Shown here: piece after piece, positions 1 to 9,734 of the stretch | Position numbering within the stretch: the first letter of the stretch is position 1 | How the letters are laid out: the number at the start of each line of letters is the position of its first letter | From: Kocuria sp. TGY1127_2 | GTDB taxonomy: Bacteria > Actinomycetota > Actinomycetes > Actinomycetales > Micrococcaceae | NCBI RefSeq assembly: GCF_013394385.1 | Contig: NZ_AP022834.1 | Span: 806,001-870,000 of the forward strand | Reading direction: 5' to 3' | Length of the DNA stretch: 64,000 nucleotides | Translations under genes and position numbers: made by a program | Notes under the pieces: generated by a model | Seen by the model: only the letters and a program-made list of their open reading frames with translations | What the model was told of the DNA's origin: nothing | Databases searched by the model: none

Positions 1-418
1 CGCTGACAATGTGTCTCCGAGAGTACGGGCTCGCCTTCAACGATTCGATGACCTTGGCTATTTGGTCGATGGACTCGCCGCTCGGAGTCGGCCAGGAGCG
101 CCATTGCGCACCGTAGACCGGACCCAGATCCCCGTTCTCGTCGGCCCACTCGTCCCAAATATGAACATTGCGATCCTGCAACCACCGAACGTTGGTCGAA
201 CCGCGGAGGAACCACAACAACTCGAGTGCCACGGCCTTGAACCGAACATTCTTGGTGGTCAGCAAAGGGAAGGAAACCGATAGGTCGTACCGCATCTGTC
301 GTCCGAAAACCGATGTGGTACCGGTTCCGGTGCGGTCCCCCCGATGGTTGCCGTGGGCCAGGATGTCCCGCAACAAGTCTTCATAGGGAGTGGGTACGGA
401 GGGAGAGTCAGTCGTCAA
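1..418 (-). CDS. thyA: Thymidylate synthase, N-terminal part (runs off the left edge)
   Basis: Encodes the first ~139 residues of ThyA, which methylates dUMP to dTMP using methylenetetrahydrofolate. The translation contains the family landmarks DRTGTGT (folate/phosphate loop), [32 protein letters not shown] and QWRSWP, ending at [10 protein letters not shown]. The catalytic cysteine lies beyond the window. No ATG is available: the reading frame opens with TTG at 418 (another TTG at 427), overlapping the stop of the upstream mutT1-like gene (408-410) by about 11 bases, so translational coupling is likely. The protein identity is very secure; the exact start is not. Confidence 0.93.
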   Translation of the reverse strand, partial: MTTDSPSVPTPYEDLLRDILAHGNHRGDRTGTGTTSVFGRQMRYDLSVSFPLLTTKNVRFKAVALELLWFLRGSTNVRWLQDRNVHIWDEWADENGDLGPVYGAQWRSWPTPSGESIDQIAKVIESLKASPYSRRHIVS

Positions 419-1352
419 AAGGATCAATCTTTTCTACGGAGATAACGCGTTCACGGTGCTTCAGACTGATGTTGAGCACCAACATCTGCCCGGGTGTCAG
501 GTATGGATCCTTGGCCGGCAGGGTATCGCGCAGATCCTTGGGGAGGTGGTGATTGATCACTTTGAGGATCGTCGGCAGTACCGGCCGATGGGTGCACAGG
601 ACCGTCGAATGATGAGATTCGAAAAGCGCTTCCATGAGCTTGGCCGCTTTTGCCGGCTTGCGTTTGTGCTCCGCCTCGGTGAGCCGGTTCTTTTCCTTGA
701 TGCTCAGCCCATTGGCTTTCGCATAACCGGCGACCGTTTGCATACACCGCAACCACGGACTGGAAACGATTTTTCCTGGTTTCCATGCGTCGAGCAAACG
801 CCAGACGGCGTGCGCCTGTCGTTTTCCGGTCGCGGCCAACGGCCGGTCACTTTCCGCGCGCGACCACGTGGATCGGGGCTTGGCCTTGGCGTGTCGGACC
901 ACGATGAGTTGGCGAGTCCGGAGGTCTCCTGACTCGTACAACTCGAGTAACCGGTCGAGAGGGTACCTGTCGGACGAATTGGTCAGGGCCTCGCGGGCAG
1001 CACTCGGGCTCACCCATTCGAGTCGGTCCACCTCGCCTTTGTCTTCCCGCGCCTTCTTTCCAACGGGGATCTCCGCGGCCCAGTAGTGGACATCCTTTTT
1101 GCCGCGCGAAACCTTGTACGTGGTCTTGGCGAGGGGCGGACCCAGGGTGATCTTGAGGCCGACCTCCTCATGCACCTCGCGGACGGCGGTCTCCGGGATG
1201 GATTCACCGTCATCCTGTTTTCCTTTCGGCCATGACCAGTCGTCGTACTTCGGGCGGTGGATGATCAGGACCTCGAGGCCCGCGCTTGCCTCGCGCCAAC
1301 AGATGGCACCAGCAGCTATGACTGCCGGGGAACTTTTCGAATGGTCTGACAT
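408..1352 (-). CDS. mutT1: Nudix hydrolase fused to histidine phosphatase (MutT1 type)
   Basis: 314 residues in two domains. Residues ~8-140 are a Nudix domain with a perfect Nudix box (G-x5-E-x7-REVHEEVGL, in GKQDDGES...). Residues ~148-300 are a histidine phosphatase domain opening with VVRHAKA, the RHG-type motif. This architecture matches mycobacterial MutT1, which hydrolyses 8-oxo-(d)GTP and diadenosine polyphosphates; that activity is inferred from family. It lies 63 bases downstream of the mshD-ppk fusion on the same strand and its end overlaps thyA, so the three probably share a transcript. Coupling with thyA makes a nucleotide-pool sanitation role plausible. Confidence 0.85.
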   Translation of the reverse strand: MSDHSKSSPAVIAAGAICWREASAGLEVLIIHRPKYDDWSWPKGKQDDGESIPETAVREVHEEVGLKITLGPPLAKTTYKVSRGKKDVHYWAAEIPVGKKAREDKGEVDRLEWVSPSAAREALTNSSDRYPLDRLLELYESGDLRTRQLIVVRHAKAKPRSTWSRAESDRPLAATGKRQAHAVWRLLDAWKPGKIVSSPWLRCMQTVAGYAKANGLSIKEKNRLTEAEHKRKPAKAAKLMEALFESHHSTVLCTHRPVLPTILKVINHHLPKDLRDTLPAKDPYLTPGQMLVLNISLKHRERVISVEKIDPFDD

Positions 1353-1415
1353 CGAGAATGAATCCTTCGGTGCGGAGCGAACGTGATGCGTGGTCGAATT
1401 CGGATGGAGCCTCGG

Positions 1416-4400
1416 CTACTGGCCCGGGTACATTCCTCGTTTGGCCCGGGACTCCAGGAGCCAGGACTGAATATCTCGGAGGGGTGTTCCGTCCTCCGCC
1501 CGTGAGAAGCGTGTCCACTTGCCGTCCGAGCTGAGATGCCAGTTGGCAGTCTTCTCGGAGATGTACATGGCCATCACTCCCATAAGGTACCGGATATGCA
1601 CTGGATCCTTGATGCGCACAAGCGCTTCGACCCGGCGATCCAAGTTTCGGTGCATCATATCCGCCGAACCTATGTATGCCACGGGCTTGCCACCGTTCTC
1701 GAAGGTGAAAACCCTCGAGTGTTCGAGGAAACGGCCCAGGATCGAGCGCACCTTGATGTTCTCGGACAGCCCAGGCACCCCAGGCCGCAGGGCGCAAATG
1801 CCACGCACGACAATGTTGACTTCGACTCCAGCTTGCGAGGCGCGGTACAACGAATCGATGATGGCCTCGTCCACCATCGAATTGCACTTGATCTGAATTT
1901 GGGCATTCAATCCAGCGCGCTTGTGGGCGATCTCGCGATTGATGCGGTCGATCAGTCCCGACCGCAAGGACCGGGGCGCAACCAACAAGGATTTGTAGGC
2001 CGTCTTGGGAGCGTAACCGGAGAGCTGATTGAACAAGCGCGAGACGTCTTCTGCGACCTGAGAGTCACAGGTCAGCAGTCCCAGATCTTCGTAGAAGCGC
2101 GCGGTGGACGGATGGTAATTTCCCGTCCCGATGTGGCAGTAACGGCGCAGGCCGTCGGACTCCTGACGAACTACAAGGGAGAGCTTGCAGTGCGTCTTGA
2201 GCCCCACGATCCCGTAGACCACGTGAACGCCGGCTTCCTCGAGCTTGCGAGCCCAGGAAATATTTGCCTGCTCATCGAATCGAGCCTTGATCTCAACCAC
2301 GGCCAAGACCTGTTTGCCGGCTTCCGCCGCTTCGATGAGTGCGTCAACAATGGGGGAGTCGCCCGAAGTCCGGTAGAGCGTCTGCTTGATCGCCATGACT
2401 TGAGGGTCGGAGGCCGCTTGTTCCAAGAAAGCCTGAACACTCGTGGCAAAGGAATCATAAGGATGCTGGAGAAGTACGTCGTGCTCGCGCGTTGCCGAGA
2501 ACACGTCTGCCGCCTTGGCCGTTTCCGCCGCGTTGAGGAACCGACTGGTATGAGCGATGTGCTTCGGGTAGTGCAGCGCGGGGCGATTGACCTTGACGAT
2601 GCTGGACATGCCCCTCAGATCCAGGGGCGCCGGCAGGCGGTATACCTCGGAATCGTCGACCCTGAGTTCCGAGACCAAAAGATCCAGGATTGCCGGGTTG
2701 ATGGTGTCTTCGACCTCCAGCCGGACCGGCGGCCCAAAACGGCGACGCAGAAGCTCTTTCTCCAGGGCCTGGAGGAGGTTCTCCGCATCGTCCTCTTCGA
2801 CCTCGAGGTCTTCGTTGCGCGTGACGCGGAAGACATGGTGCCCGACGACTTCCATGCCCGGGAAAAGCTGATCGAGATGTTCGGCGATGATGGCCTCGAG
2901 GGGGATGAACCGCGCGGTTCTGGACGGAGAATTGGCGTTCCTCGAGCCATCGACGGAAATCATCCGATCCAATTGGTCCGGAACCTTGATCCTCGCGAAC
3001 AGTTCTTTGCCGGTCTGAGGGTTCCGAACGATGACCGCCAGGTTCAGCGACAAGCCGGAGATATACGGGAAAGGGTGTGCCGGGTCCACGGCCAGCGGGG
3101 TGAGGATCGGGAAGACTCTCTCCCGGAACTGGGCGGTGAGTCGCTCCTTGGCCTGGCCCTCGAGATCGTCCCAACCGACGATGTGGAGTTTCGCGTTCTC
3201 GAGCTCGGGAAGAACCTTCTGATGAAAGACTTCGGCATGGCGCTGTTGCAGCCGGTGAGCGGACTCGCTGATCAGCTCCATCTGCTCGTCCGGGGTAAGC
3301 CCTGAGGCCGAGGGGACAGCGATACCTGTGGCAATGCGACGTTTGAGTCCTGCAACACGGACCATGAAGAACTCGTCGAGGTTTGACGCGACGATCGACA
3401 GAAAATTGAGCCGCTCCAGCAAGTAGAGCGAGGGGTCTTCGGCCAATTCGAGGACACGCGTGTTGAAGTCCAGCCACGACGCTTCCCGGTCAGCGAATCG
3501 TTCCGGGCCGAAATCTCCCTGAAGCAACGGCGTCGAAAATTGTTCCGGTGCATCGATGCGATCCCCACGCGTTTCCGCACGTTCGATCTTGGCGATGTTG
3601 GTGGACTGGCCCGGCTGGGTCAGATTGTTCTGACCCGAATCGGTGGATGGCTCGGGCTTCGCGAGGGTTTCTTCCTCGTCCGAAACGGCCGAGGACGGCG
3701 CATACATGGTGTCGACGTCCCACGGACGGAAACCCAGTGACTCATACAGTCCAACTGCCGCGGAATTGTCAGCGTCGACATAGAGAACGATGGCATCGAG
3801 CGGCGTTTCCGAGGGGTCGTCTTGTTCGCCGAATTGCGCCAGGTAGTCCATCCCGACCAGGGTCAGGATCCGCCCCAGACCAGTTCCTTGTGCATCCGGG
3901 GAGACCCCAACGGCATAGACCTCGCCTTCACGGGACCCATTGGCTTGTTCTTCGATCTTGGTCCAGTGGAATCCCAAGAGCGCGGGTTTTCCGCTGGAAT
4001 CCTGCTCGGACTCGGCGAGGAAGAAACCTTCCGGACGGAACCATGATTCTTTCTGGCGGGCCTGAAGATCTTCCAGCCCGAGTTGTCCCTGCTCCGGGTG
4101 GTCCGCGAAAGCACGTGCGTTGAGGCGCACCCATGCTTCGGCATCGGAATCCTGGAAGGTCCGGATGTGTACAGGCGGTTCCGGTGCGTGTTTCTCGGCT
4201 TCCTCTTTGATGGAACGTCGTGACTGCGGTGTGAGGTTGAGGCGCATTTTCCAGAGCTCACGCACGGGAACGTAATCGAAGCTGTTGGCGAGAGAGACTG
4301 CGGCCAAAGGTGCTGAGTAGTCACGGGTTTTGTCGGCGACGCCGGACCCGTGTATCCACACCCGATACTTGTTGACGTCTTCCCCGAGTCCTTGGTCTCC

Positions 4401-4778
4401 AAGGAGGAACTCCGCGATGGCTCGGCCGAGGCCTTCTCCGCGATGGCCCGGAGCGACGGCACCCTCGACCGTGCCGTTCGACTCAGCCTCGTCGGGGGCT
4501 GCTGCAACCGCGACACCAACGAGGTTCTCGTCTTCGTAAGCGGTTATGACAATGGGGGCCGATGCATCCTGGCGGTTCTGTTCGGCAGCCCGCCGAAGTT
4601 GAACCAGGGTCTGTTCGGAGAACGGGTTGGCACCGTCCTGTGAATGGACACGCTGGACAAGGGCCTCCACGTGCCGGACAAGCTCCGGATACGGACGTGT
4701 TCTATCCACGGAGTATCGAGAAGTCGCATTTCCGGGCGCTGAATTCACCGCGTACCTACCCAATCCGAGTCGCTTCAT
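1416..4778 (-). CDS. Mycothiol synthase - polyphosphate kinase 1 fusion protein
   Basis: A single uninterrupted 1120-residue frame. Residues ~1-360 are MshD, the acetyltransferase that finishes mycothiol synthesis, with tandem GNAT domains and acetyl-CoA loops [10 protein letters not shown] (~111-120) and [11 protein letters not shown] (~293-303). Residues ~361-424 are a low-complexity, acidic and Gln/Asn-rich linker. Residues ~425-1120 are PPK1 (starts [15 protein letters not shown], about 695 residues, the normal family length) with the catalytic histidine in CHIGTGNYH near residue 882. No stop codon separates the domains, so MshD can only be made joined to the linker. An internal ATG (VDTMYA, ~358) has no clear ribosome site. 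Related actinobacteria generally have separate neighbouring mshD and ppk genes. A lost stop or sequencing error should be excluded. Confidence 0.85.
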   Translation of the reverse strand: MKRLGLGRYAVNSAPGNATSRYSVDRTRPYPELVRHVEALVQRVHSQDGANPFSEQTLVQLRRAAEQNRQDASAPIVITAYEDENLVGVAVAAAPDEAESNGTVEGAVAPGHRGEGLGRAIAEFLLGDQGLGEDVNKYRVWIHGSGVADKTRDYSAPLAAVSLANSFDYVPVRELWKMRLNLTPQSRRSIKEEAEKHAPEPPVHIRTFQDSDAEAWVRLNARAFADHPEQGQLGLEDLQARQKESWFRPEGFFLAESEQDSSGKPALLGFHWTKIEEQANGSREGEVYAVGVSPDAQGTGLGRILTLVGMDYLAQFGEQDDPSETPLDAIVLYVDADNSAAVGLYESLGFRPWDVDTMYAPSSAVSDEEETLAKPEPSTDSGQNNLTQPGQSTNIAKIERAETRGDRIDAPEQFSTPLLQGDFGPERFADREASWLDFNTRVLELAEDPSLYLLERLNFLSIVASNLDEFFMVRVAGLKRRIATGIAVPSASGLTPDEQMELISESAHRLQQRHAEVFHQKVLPELENAKLHIVGWDDLEGQAKERLTAQFRERVFPILTPLAVDPAHPFPYISGLSLNLAVIVRNPQTGKELFARIKVPDQLDRMISVDGSRNANSPSRTARFIPLEAIIAEHLDQLFPGMEVVGHHVFRVTRNEDLEVEEDDAENLLQALEKELLRRRFGPPVRLEVEDTINPAILDLLVSELRVDDSEVYRLPAPLDLRGMSSIVKVNRPALHYPKHIAHTSRFLNAAETAKAADVFSATREHDVLLQHPYDSFATSVQAFLEQAASDPQVMAIKQTLYRTSGDSPIVDALIEAAEAGKQVLAVVEIKARFDEQANISWARKLEEAGVHVVYGIVGLKTHCKLSLVVRQESDGLRRYCHIGTGNYHPSTARFYEDLGLLTCDSQVAEDVSRLFNQLSGYAPKTAYKSLLVAPRSLRSGLIDRINREIAHKRAGLNAQIQIKCNSMVDEAIIDSLYRASQAGVEVNIVVRGICALRPGVPGLSENIKVRSILGRFLEHSRVFTFENGGKPVAYIGSADMMHRNLDRRVEALVRIKDPVHIRYLMGVMAMYISEKTANWHLSSDGKWTRFSRAEDGTPLRDIQSWLLESRAKRGMYPGQ

Positions 4779-4915
4779 TATCGGCGGTGTCGTGACGCCG
4801 CCGTGTCACCTTCCACTCTACAAGCAGGGCCTTTAGCCCCGCAGACGCGCGATGCCCTGAACGCTCAACTGTGGATGAACTTTTTGGCCCTGGCGTCAAC
4901 CACGGCCGAGAGACC

Positions 4916-5602
4916 CTATTCCTCGGCCGGATGCCGCAATTCCGTGAGGCTGTATCCCACATTCCGGACCGTGGTAATCAACTGGTCATGATCAGGTCCA
5001 AGTTTTGCGCGCAAACGGCGAACATGGACATCGACCGTCCTGGTTCCGCCGTAATAGTCATACCCCCAGACCTCGGACAGCAGCTGGGCCCGCGTAAAAA
5101 CTCGTCCGGAATTCTGGACCATGAACTTCAGTAGTTCAAACTCCTTGTAGGTCAGATTCAAGGTATGGGATCCGGCCTTGGCCGAATAGGAAGCTTCATC
5201 CACGACGATGTCTCCGCAGCGTATGACGTCTTCATCCAGGATGCCTTCGTTTGCTTTGACCCCCGCCAGGCGTATGCGCGCTTCGACTTCTGCGGGTCCC
5301 GCAGCGGCCAAGAGGATGTCATCCACGAGCCATGAGGGAGAGACCGCGGCCATGCCGCCTTCACTGAGAACCATGATGATGGGGTTTTCGAGACCGGTTC
5401 CCTTGAGCAACTGCGCGGTATTGCGGGCGGTGAGCAAGGCTTCCCGGCCATCGAGAAAAACCAGGTCGGCCGCTCGGGACTCGATCTCCGAAACCGAAGC
5501 TGACGTCGGACGCACCTCGGTCTCATGCGCGAGAAGCCCGAGCGAGGGAACTATATCCGAGCAGGGACCAGGCGCATCGCTCAACACGAGGATCTTGACC
5601 AT
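4916..5602 (-). CDS. glnR: GlnR-type OmpR-family transcriptional regulator of nitrogen metabolism
   Basis: 228 residues. The N-terminal receiver-like domain (~1-120) keeps a central Asp in VFLDGRE but has the atypical pocket seen in actinobacterial GlnR. The C-terminal winged helix (~130-220) carries LTYKEFELLKFM, GRVFTRAQLLSEVWGYDYYGGTRTVDVHVRRLR and the ending TVRNVGYSL. The sequence closely follows Streptomyces GlnR, including PSLGLL, TEGG-like SEGGMAAV and AGPAEVEARIRLA, so it is an orphan regulator without a cognate kinase. GlnR controls ammonium and glutamine assimilation in actinobacteria. It lies upstream of the mshD-ppk gene, as in relatives, 137 bases away and in the same direction. 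Confidence 0.85.
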   Translation of the reverse strand: MVKILVLSDAPGPCSDIVPSLGLLAHETEVRPTSASVSEIESRAADLVFLDGREALLTARNTAQLLKGTGLENPIIMVLSEGGMAAVSPSWLVDDILLAAAGPAEVEARIRLAGVKANEGILDEDVIRCGDIVVDEASYSAKAGSHTLNLTYKEFELLKFMVQNSGRVFTRAQLLSEVWGYDYYGGTRTVDVHVRRLRAKLGPDHDQLITTVRNVGYSLTELRHPAEE

Positions 5603-5769
5603 CGGCGTCGTCCTTCCGGATTACTCATGCGCACCGGATAAGGCTGTCCGGGAGCGCTCTGTCAAAGCGCGATACCGACAATATGCGTCCACCGCGCGGG
5701 AGAGGGCTCCGTTGCCTTTTGTCGGTCAGTATAGGCAAGTCTCCGTCAGGAACCGCCATGCTACGTTTC

Positions 5770-5797
5770 GTTGCCCCGACCCAACCGGTGGCTAGAC
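5770..5797 (+). promoter_or_regulatory. Probable sigma-70-type promoter for the 5880 gene
   Basis: TTGCCC at 5770-5775 and TAGACT at 5792-5797 are separated by 16 bases. This TAGACT-type -10 recurs before other plus-strand operons in the window (for example rplK). It is placed about 80 bases upstream of the membrane-protein start. No experimental support. Confidence 0.45.
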
Positions 5798-5879
5798 TGA
5801 GGACGAAAGACCGATCGGCAGCTTTCGACGACTACACCTGCCGAACCCGGCAAGCCGTTGAAAGACCCTGGAGGAATTT

Positions 5880-6575
5880 GTGGCGCACAGCGATGTGTCT
5901 CCTGGCACCCACGCGTTGCGAACCGTTGGGACGGAGGGCAAGCAACGCTATTGGCTCGTGGCCGCATCGAGCGTCGTCGCCCTCGTCGTTTCCCTGTTGG
6001 GCGCGATCCTGCAACCCTGGGTCTCGCTTTTCGCGACCGTGCTGATGGTCGCGATCATAGCCTGGGGCTGGCCTGCCGCCTCGGGTATCGCTGAGTGGAG
6101 AGGACGCAAGAACGTCCTGTCCCACAGCGCTATTTTCGCGGCTTGCGGTTGGGCCAGTTGTGCTCTGGTCTTCCTAGCCCCCATGGGAAAATTGCTCACG
6201 CTGCTTCCCGCAGTGGTGGCAATAGGCGTCGTCGTGGCCTTCATGGTCGAACTCGCTCGCGGCGAAGGTGCCCCCGCCCGTCTCGAATCAACGATCACCG
6301 CTGCGGTTGGGGTGCTAACCTCCGTGAGCGCCTCGGGCTGGGTCGGTATGTCACTGCTTCATCATGAAGCACAGGCGAGCGTCATCGTGTGGGGCGCCGG
6401 TTTGGTCCTCGCGCTGTGCATCGGAGCCGTCGGGGCCCGCATGATTGCGGCAGGGCCGGAAGACGGTCCTCGACGAGGTGCCATGACACTGGGCGTAACC
6501 CCGGTCGCGTTCTTGGGGATTCTGGGGTATGCGGGCGCGTTCCTCATCAATCGCGTGATAACTTGGGTTTCATGA
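5880..6575 (+). CDS. Conserved-looking multi-pass membrane protein of unknown function
   Basis: 231 residues, starting at GTG 5880 with GGAGG six bases upstream. After a ~22-residue polar N-terminus there are about six hydrophobic segments (roughly residues 26-46, 48-66, 83-103, 105-124, 142-160 and 169-187, with a further one near 205-227). No catalytic motif is recognisable. It is divergent from glnR and overlaps the next small gene by ATGA, so the two membrane proteins are co-translated. I do not recognise the family and assign no function; a link to nitrogen control is only suggested by its place opposite glnR. Confidence 0.7.
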   Translation: MAHSDVSPGTHALRTVGTEGKQRYWLVAASSVVALVVSLLGAILQPWVSLFATVLMVAIIAWGWPAASGIAEWRGRKNVLSHSAIFAACGWASCALVFLAPMGKLLTLLPAVVAIGVVVAFMVELARGEGAPARLESTITAAVGVLTSVSASGWVGMSLLHHEAQASVIVWGAGLVLALCIGAVGARMIAAGPEDGPRRGAMTLGVTPVAFLGILGYAGAFLINRVITWVS

Positions 6576-6682
6576 TCATTGCACTCGAAATCCTGTTCCT
6601 GACTCTCTTGGGACTGGCATCGCTGTCGATCGCAGGTTGCGCTGTGCTCGTTATTGGCGGTCTTTTCCGGGGCCAGAAGTAA
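6572..6682 (+). CDS. 36-residue single-pass membrane microprotein
   Basis: Starts at ATG 6572, overlapping the stop of the upstream membrane protein (ATGA, 4 bases), and ends at TAA 6680-6682. The product begins MIIALEILFLTLLG, has one strongly hydrophobic helix (~residues 2-30) and a short basic tail RGQK. Most gene finders with a length cutoff would miss it. Support comes from the overlap arrangement, the coherent transmembrane composition, and a terminator starting 20 bases after its stop. Its function is unknown; it may be a small subunit or stabiliser of the preceding membrane protein. Confidence 0.6.
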   Translation: MIIALEILFLTLLGLASLSIAGCAVLVIGGLFRGQK

Positions 6683-6701
6683 AGCAACATTTATCGTCAG
6701 T

Positions 6702-6728
6702 AGCCCGGGCATGGATGCTCGGGCTTTT
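6702..6728 (+). terminator. Rho-independent terminator after the membrane-protein pair
   Basis: Arms AGCCCGGGCA (6702-6711) and TGCTCGGGCT (6716-6725) form a 10-bp stem with one G-U pair and a TGGA loop, followed by TTT. It separates the membrane pair from the nitrobindin-like gene. Confidence 0.8.
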
Positions 6729-6746
6729 GGCGTTTAAGATGGACTC

Positions 6747-7352
6747 ATGCCTATTGAAATCCCCACGGATCTAACCCCCGAACTCGTCCCTTTCGCCTGG
6801 CTCCTCGGCCATTGGGAGGGAGTGGGCGTGCTGGGTTACGCCGACGCCGAGGAACGCCAATTCGGCCAGATCGTCGACTTCAGCCATAGTGGCCTGCCTT
6901 ATCTCGAGTACAGGGCTGAGTCCTATCTTCTGGACGACGAGGGAAACAGAACTCGCCCCATCAAAGTGGAGACCGGGTTCTGGCAGCTGGATCGCAAGCT
7001 GGGAGAGAAGGACTTAGGCCCGGGCCTGCTTCCTGGTGCGGAAGAGCCCGCCCTGTCGACTGCTGCCGACGTCGAGAAGCTCCGCAACGCGGACCAGGGC
7101 TTCGACATTCTGGCAACTATCAATCACCCGGGCGGGGTCAGCGAATTGTATGTCGGAGCCATCGAGGGGCCCCGCGTCCAAATGGCGACCGATGCCGTGA
7201 TGCGCGGAGCGAATGCCAAGGAATACACTGCGGCGTCGCGCATGTTCGGCCTCGTCAACGGGGAGTTGATGTGGGCATGGGACATGGCTGCGGCTGGGCA
7301 GAAAATGGGTTCGCATGCTTCGGCTCGACTTCGCAAGACGGAGGTCTCATGA
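6747..7352 (+). CDS. Nitrobindin-like beta-barrel heme protein (FABP-like, DUF1794 type)
   Basis: 201 residues. The heme-nitrobindin signature GxWxGxG is at residues 21-27 (GHWEGVG), and the strand pattern continues through LEYRAESY, KVETGFWQL and LMWAWDMAA to a C-terminal SHASARLRK. Family members bind heme b, react with nitric oxide and can isomerise peroxynitrite to nitrate; the physiological role here is inferred. It ends in an ATGA overlap with the YgfZ-like gene, so the two are expressed together. That pairing is consistent with heme/iron-sulfur or oxidative-stress maintenance. Confidence 0.8.
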   Translation: MPIEIPTDLTPELVPFAWLLGHWEGVGVLGYADAEERQFGQIVDFSHSGLPYLEYRAESYLLDDEGNRTRPIKVETGFWQLDRKLGEKDLGPGLLPGAEEPALSTAADVEKLRNADQGFDILATINHPGGVSELYVGAIEGPRVQMATDAVMRGANAKEYTAASRMFGLVNGELMWAWDMAAAGQKMGSHASARLRKTEVS

Positions 7353-8500
7353 CCAATTACTCATCACCGGTGCTGAAGGTGCACGGCGCGGTCGAAGCCG
7401 CGGGTTGCGACGACGGCGTCGCCGCTCACTACGGAGACCCCACGAGGGAGCAACGTTGGCTCGAACGGTCTTCGGGGGAGCGCCCGGTCGTTGTCGACCT
7501 GTCCCATCGGGGAGTGGTTTCAGTCGCGGGCGAGGACCGAGCCAGCTGGCTCACGACTCTTTCATCCCAGGTCATCGATGGATTGCCGGCTGGAGCGAGC
7601 ACCGAGACCACCCTTCTCTCGGCGCAAGGACGCATTGAATACCAGCCCCATGTGGTGGTCGGCCCGGAAAAGGTCTGGCTGATCGTCGAGGCGGGACAGC
7701 AAGAAGGCCTTGTGGGTTTCCTCGATTCGATGCGGTTCATGCTTCGTGTAGAGGTCTCCGACGAGACGGACGACTTCGCGGTGATCGGCTCGACATCGGA
7801 TATTCGAGGCAGGTCGGGAATCGCCTCAGACGCTCCGGTCTGGGAGGACCCGTGGCCCAGGGTAGGCCCGGGCGGCACCTCCTATGCGGAGGCCGAGAAT
7901 CATCCCGGTCAGTCATGGAGCTATTGGGAGACCTTGATACCCCGCGGCGACTTGGCTTCTCTCGACGTCGAGTGGGTCGGCATCTGGGCCCTGGAAGCAT
8001 TGCGCATCGAAGCTTGGCGTCCCCGTTTCGCGACCGAGGTGGACGAACGCACGATTCCGCACGAGCTTGATCTCATGCGAACCGCGGTGCACATGTCGAA
8101 GGGCTGCTACAAAGGCCAGGAGACGATCGCTCGGGTCCACAACCTGGGCCATCCTCCTCGCCGCCTCGTGTTCTTGGATCTGGACGGTTCCGAACACACG
8201 CTTCCTGTCCGAGGCTCGGAGATCTTCGTGGAAGGCGGTAGGCGCTCTGTCGGTCGGGTCACGAGCGTGGCCCTGCACCATGAGTCGGGTCCGATCGCTC
8301 TGGCCGTCGTCAAGCGGAGCGTGGACCCGGATTCCCGGCTGATCGTCCGTGACACGTCCTCCCACGTCGCGCCCGGGGAATCGCCTGATCGGGAGGCCGA
8401 ACCCGTGTCGGTCGAGTACGCAGCCGCGCAGACCGTTGTGGTCAGTCCCGATGCCGGGCAAGCGGTCGGGCGACGCAATCGAAACGATTTTCTGCGCTGA
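7349..8500 (+). CDS. ygfZ: YgfZ/GcvT-family folate-binding protein
   Basis: 383 residues from ATG 7349. GGAGG five bases upstream and the 4-base overlap with the preceding stop fix this start over the longer frame that opens at 7271. It has the family hallmark KGCYKGQE at residues ~251-258 and an aminomethyltransferase-like fold (VDLSHRGVVSVAGEDRASWLTTL near residue 50). YgfZ/IBA57 proteins bind tetrahydrofolate and help build or repair iron-sulfur clusters in a subset of enzymes. It is not GcvT itself, which is present separately at 29.9 kb. A strong bidirectional terminator follows. Confidence 0.85.
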   Translation: MTNYSSPVLKVHGAVEAAGCDDGVAAHYGDPTREQRWLERSSGERPVVVDLSHRGVVSVAGEDRASWLTTLSSQVIDGLPAGASTETTLLSAQGRIEYQPHVVVGPEKVWLIVEAGQQEGLVGFLDSMRFMLRVEVSDETDDFAVIGSTSDIRGRSGIASDAPVWEDPWPRVGPGGTSYAEAENHPGQSWSYWETLIPRGDLASLDVEWVGIWALEALRIEAWRPRFATEVDERTIPHELDLMRTAVHMSKGCYKGQETIARVHNLGHPPRRLVFLDLDGSEHTLPVRGSEIFVEGGRRSVGRVTSVALHHESGPIALAVVKRSVDPDSRLIVRDTSSHVAPGESPDREAEPVSVEYAAAQTVVVSPDAGQAVGRRNRNDFLR

Positions 8501-8557
8501 TTAGCCGGCCGTGCCCCGCAGTTCTCCGGCAGGAGGACTTTCCTAGGAACAAAAAAT

Positions 8558-8600
8558 CAAGCGCCGCACCCTTGAGGGTGCGGCGCTTGGTGTCTTTTTT
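8558..8600. terminator. Bidirectional terminator between ygfZ and pfkA
   Basis: A perfect 14-bp stem, CAAGCGCCGCACCC (8558-8571) with GGGTGCGGCGCTTG (8576-8589), loop TTGA. The plus strand has a T-run at 8595-8601; an A-run at 8551-8556 serves as the T-run for the minus strand. It terminates the converging ygfZ and pfkA transcripts. Confidence 0.92.
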
Positions 8601-8610
8601 TGATGACGAA

Positions 8611-9642
8611 TCAGCGACCGAAGAGGACCTTTGCTTCGTCCCAGCGGTTCTGGGGAACAGATTTGAGACCGCTGAGGGCCTCGGCGAAGTCAACGCGGTT
8701 GATGTCCGTGCTGTGCAGGGCAACCATTTTGCCCCATTCTTTGTCGTGCACCAGGTCAACGACCGCCATACCCATGCGGGTGGCCAAGACGCGGTCGAAT
8801 CCGGTGGGGGCGCCGCCCCGCTGGATATGCCCCAGCGTCGTATTGCGAGCTTCGATGCCGGTCATACGCTCGATCTCGTGCGTGACGTACTCGCCGATCC
8901 CACCCAATCGGGGACGGCCGTCCTTCTCGAGGCCTTTTTCATGCACGACTTCGTCGAATCCTTCGGGAATGAAGCCTTCGGCGACGACGACGAGCGGTGA
9001 ACGGCCTCGCTCATGAACCTCGCGCACCCAGTCCGCTACTTGCGTCATGGGCACCTTCTGTTCCGGGATGAGCACGGCGTGGGCGCCCGCCGACATCCCG
9101 GAATGCAACGCGATCCAGCCAACGTGTCGGCCCATGACCTCCGCGACCATGCACCTGTGGTGAGACTCCCCGGTTGTGCGAAGTCGGTCCATGGCATCCG
9201 TTGCGATGGAGACGGCCGTGTCGAAACCGAAGGTGTAATCCGTTGCGCTGAGGTCATTGTCGATGGTTTTGGGCACCCCGACGACGGGAAGCCCGGCATC
9301 GGCCAAACGTTTCGCGCCTGCCAAAGTCCCCTCGCCGCCGATCGCGACGATCGCGTCGATCGCATTGCGCTCGAGCATGATGGAAATCTTGTCCGGGCCA
9401 CCGTTGGGTCCGTCGAAAGGATTGGTCCGTGACGTACCCAAGATAGTTCCGCCGGTGCGGGCCAATCCGCGGACTCGCGTGCGCGGCAGATCCATAATGT
9501 CGCCCTCGACCACACCTCTCCAGCCGTCCCGGAAACCCACGAATTCGTCGTCGTAGGTTTTGACGCCGTTGAGCACCGCACCTCGAATCACGGCATTGAG
9601 TCCGGGGCAATCGCCACCGCTTGTCAGAAGTCCGATTTTCAT
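8611..9642 (-). CDS. pfkA: 6-phosphofructokinase
   Basis: 343 residues. Phosphorylates fructose 6-phosphate in glycolysis. Motifs in order: GLLTSGGDCPGLNAVIRG (nucleotide site, residues ~4-21), GGTILGTSRTNPF, GGEGTLAGA (~102-110), PKTIDND (~124-130, catalytic Asp), EVMGRHVGWIALHSG (~167-181), GHIQRGG (~294). Gly rather than Asp in the GGEGT loop argues for ATP rather than pyrophosphate as donor, while Lys in PKTIDND is the variant of the mixed 'group III' actinobacterial enzymes. It is monocistronic: a terminator lies at its 3' end and ~210 bases precede it. Confidence 0.92.
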   Translation of the reverse strand: MKIGLLTSGGDCPGLNAVIRGAVLNGVKTYDDEFVGFRDGWRGVVEGDIMDLPRTRVRGLARTGGTILGTSRTNPFDGPNGGPDKISIMLERNAIDAIVAIGGEGTLAGAKRLADAGLPVVGVPKTIDNDLSATDYTFGFDTAVSIATDAMDRLRTTGESHHRCMVAEVMGRHVGWIALHSGMSAGAHAVLIPEQKVPMTQVADWVREVHERGRSPLVVVAEGFIPEGFDEVVHEKGLEKDGRPRLGGIGEYVTHEIERMTGIEARNTTLGHIQRGGAPTGFDRVLATRMGMAVVDLVHDKEWGKMVALHSTDINRVDFAEALSGLKSVPQNRWDEAKVLFGR

Positions 9643-9734
9643 GGGGTCTCCTCGCTACGAGCCAACCAAAGTGTCTGCTTTCAGTGTAGCGAACAGTTGG
9701 GAATTTGTGGATATCCAACGCACAAGAAATGCCT

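Noticed and set aside
1536-3305. 589-residue plus-strand frame opposite ppk
   Set aside because: It is antisense to the PPK1 coding region, has no recognisable domain, and mirrors the codon bias of the real gene.
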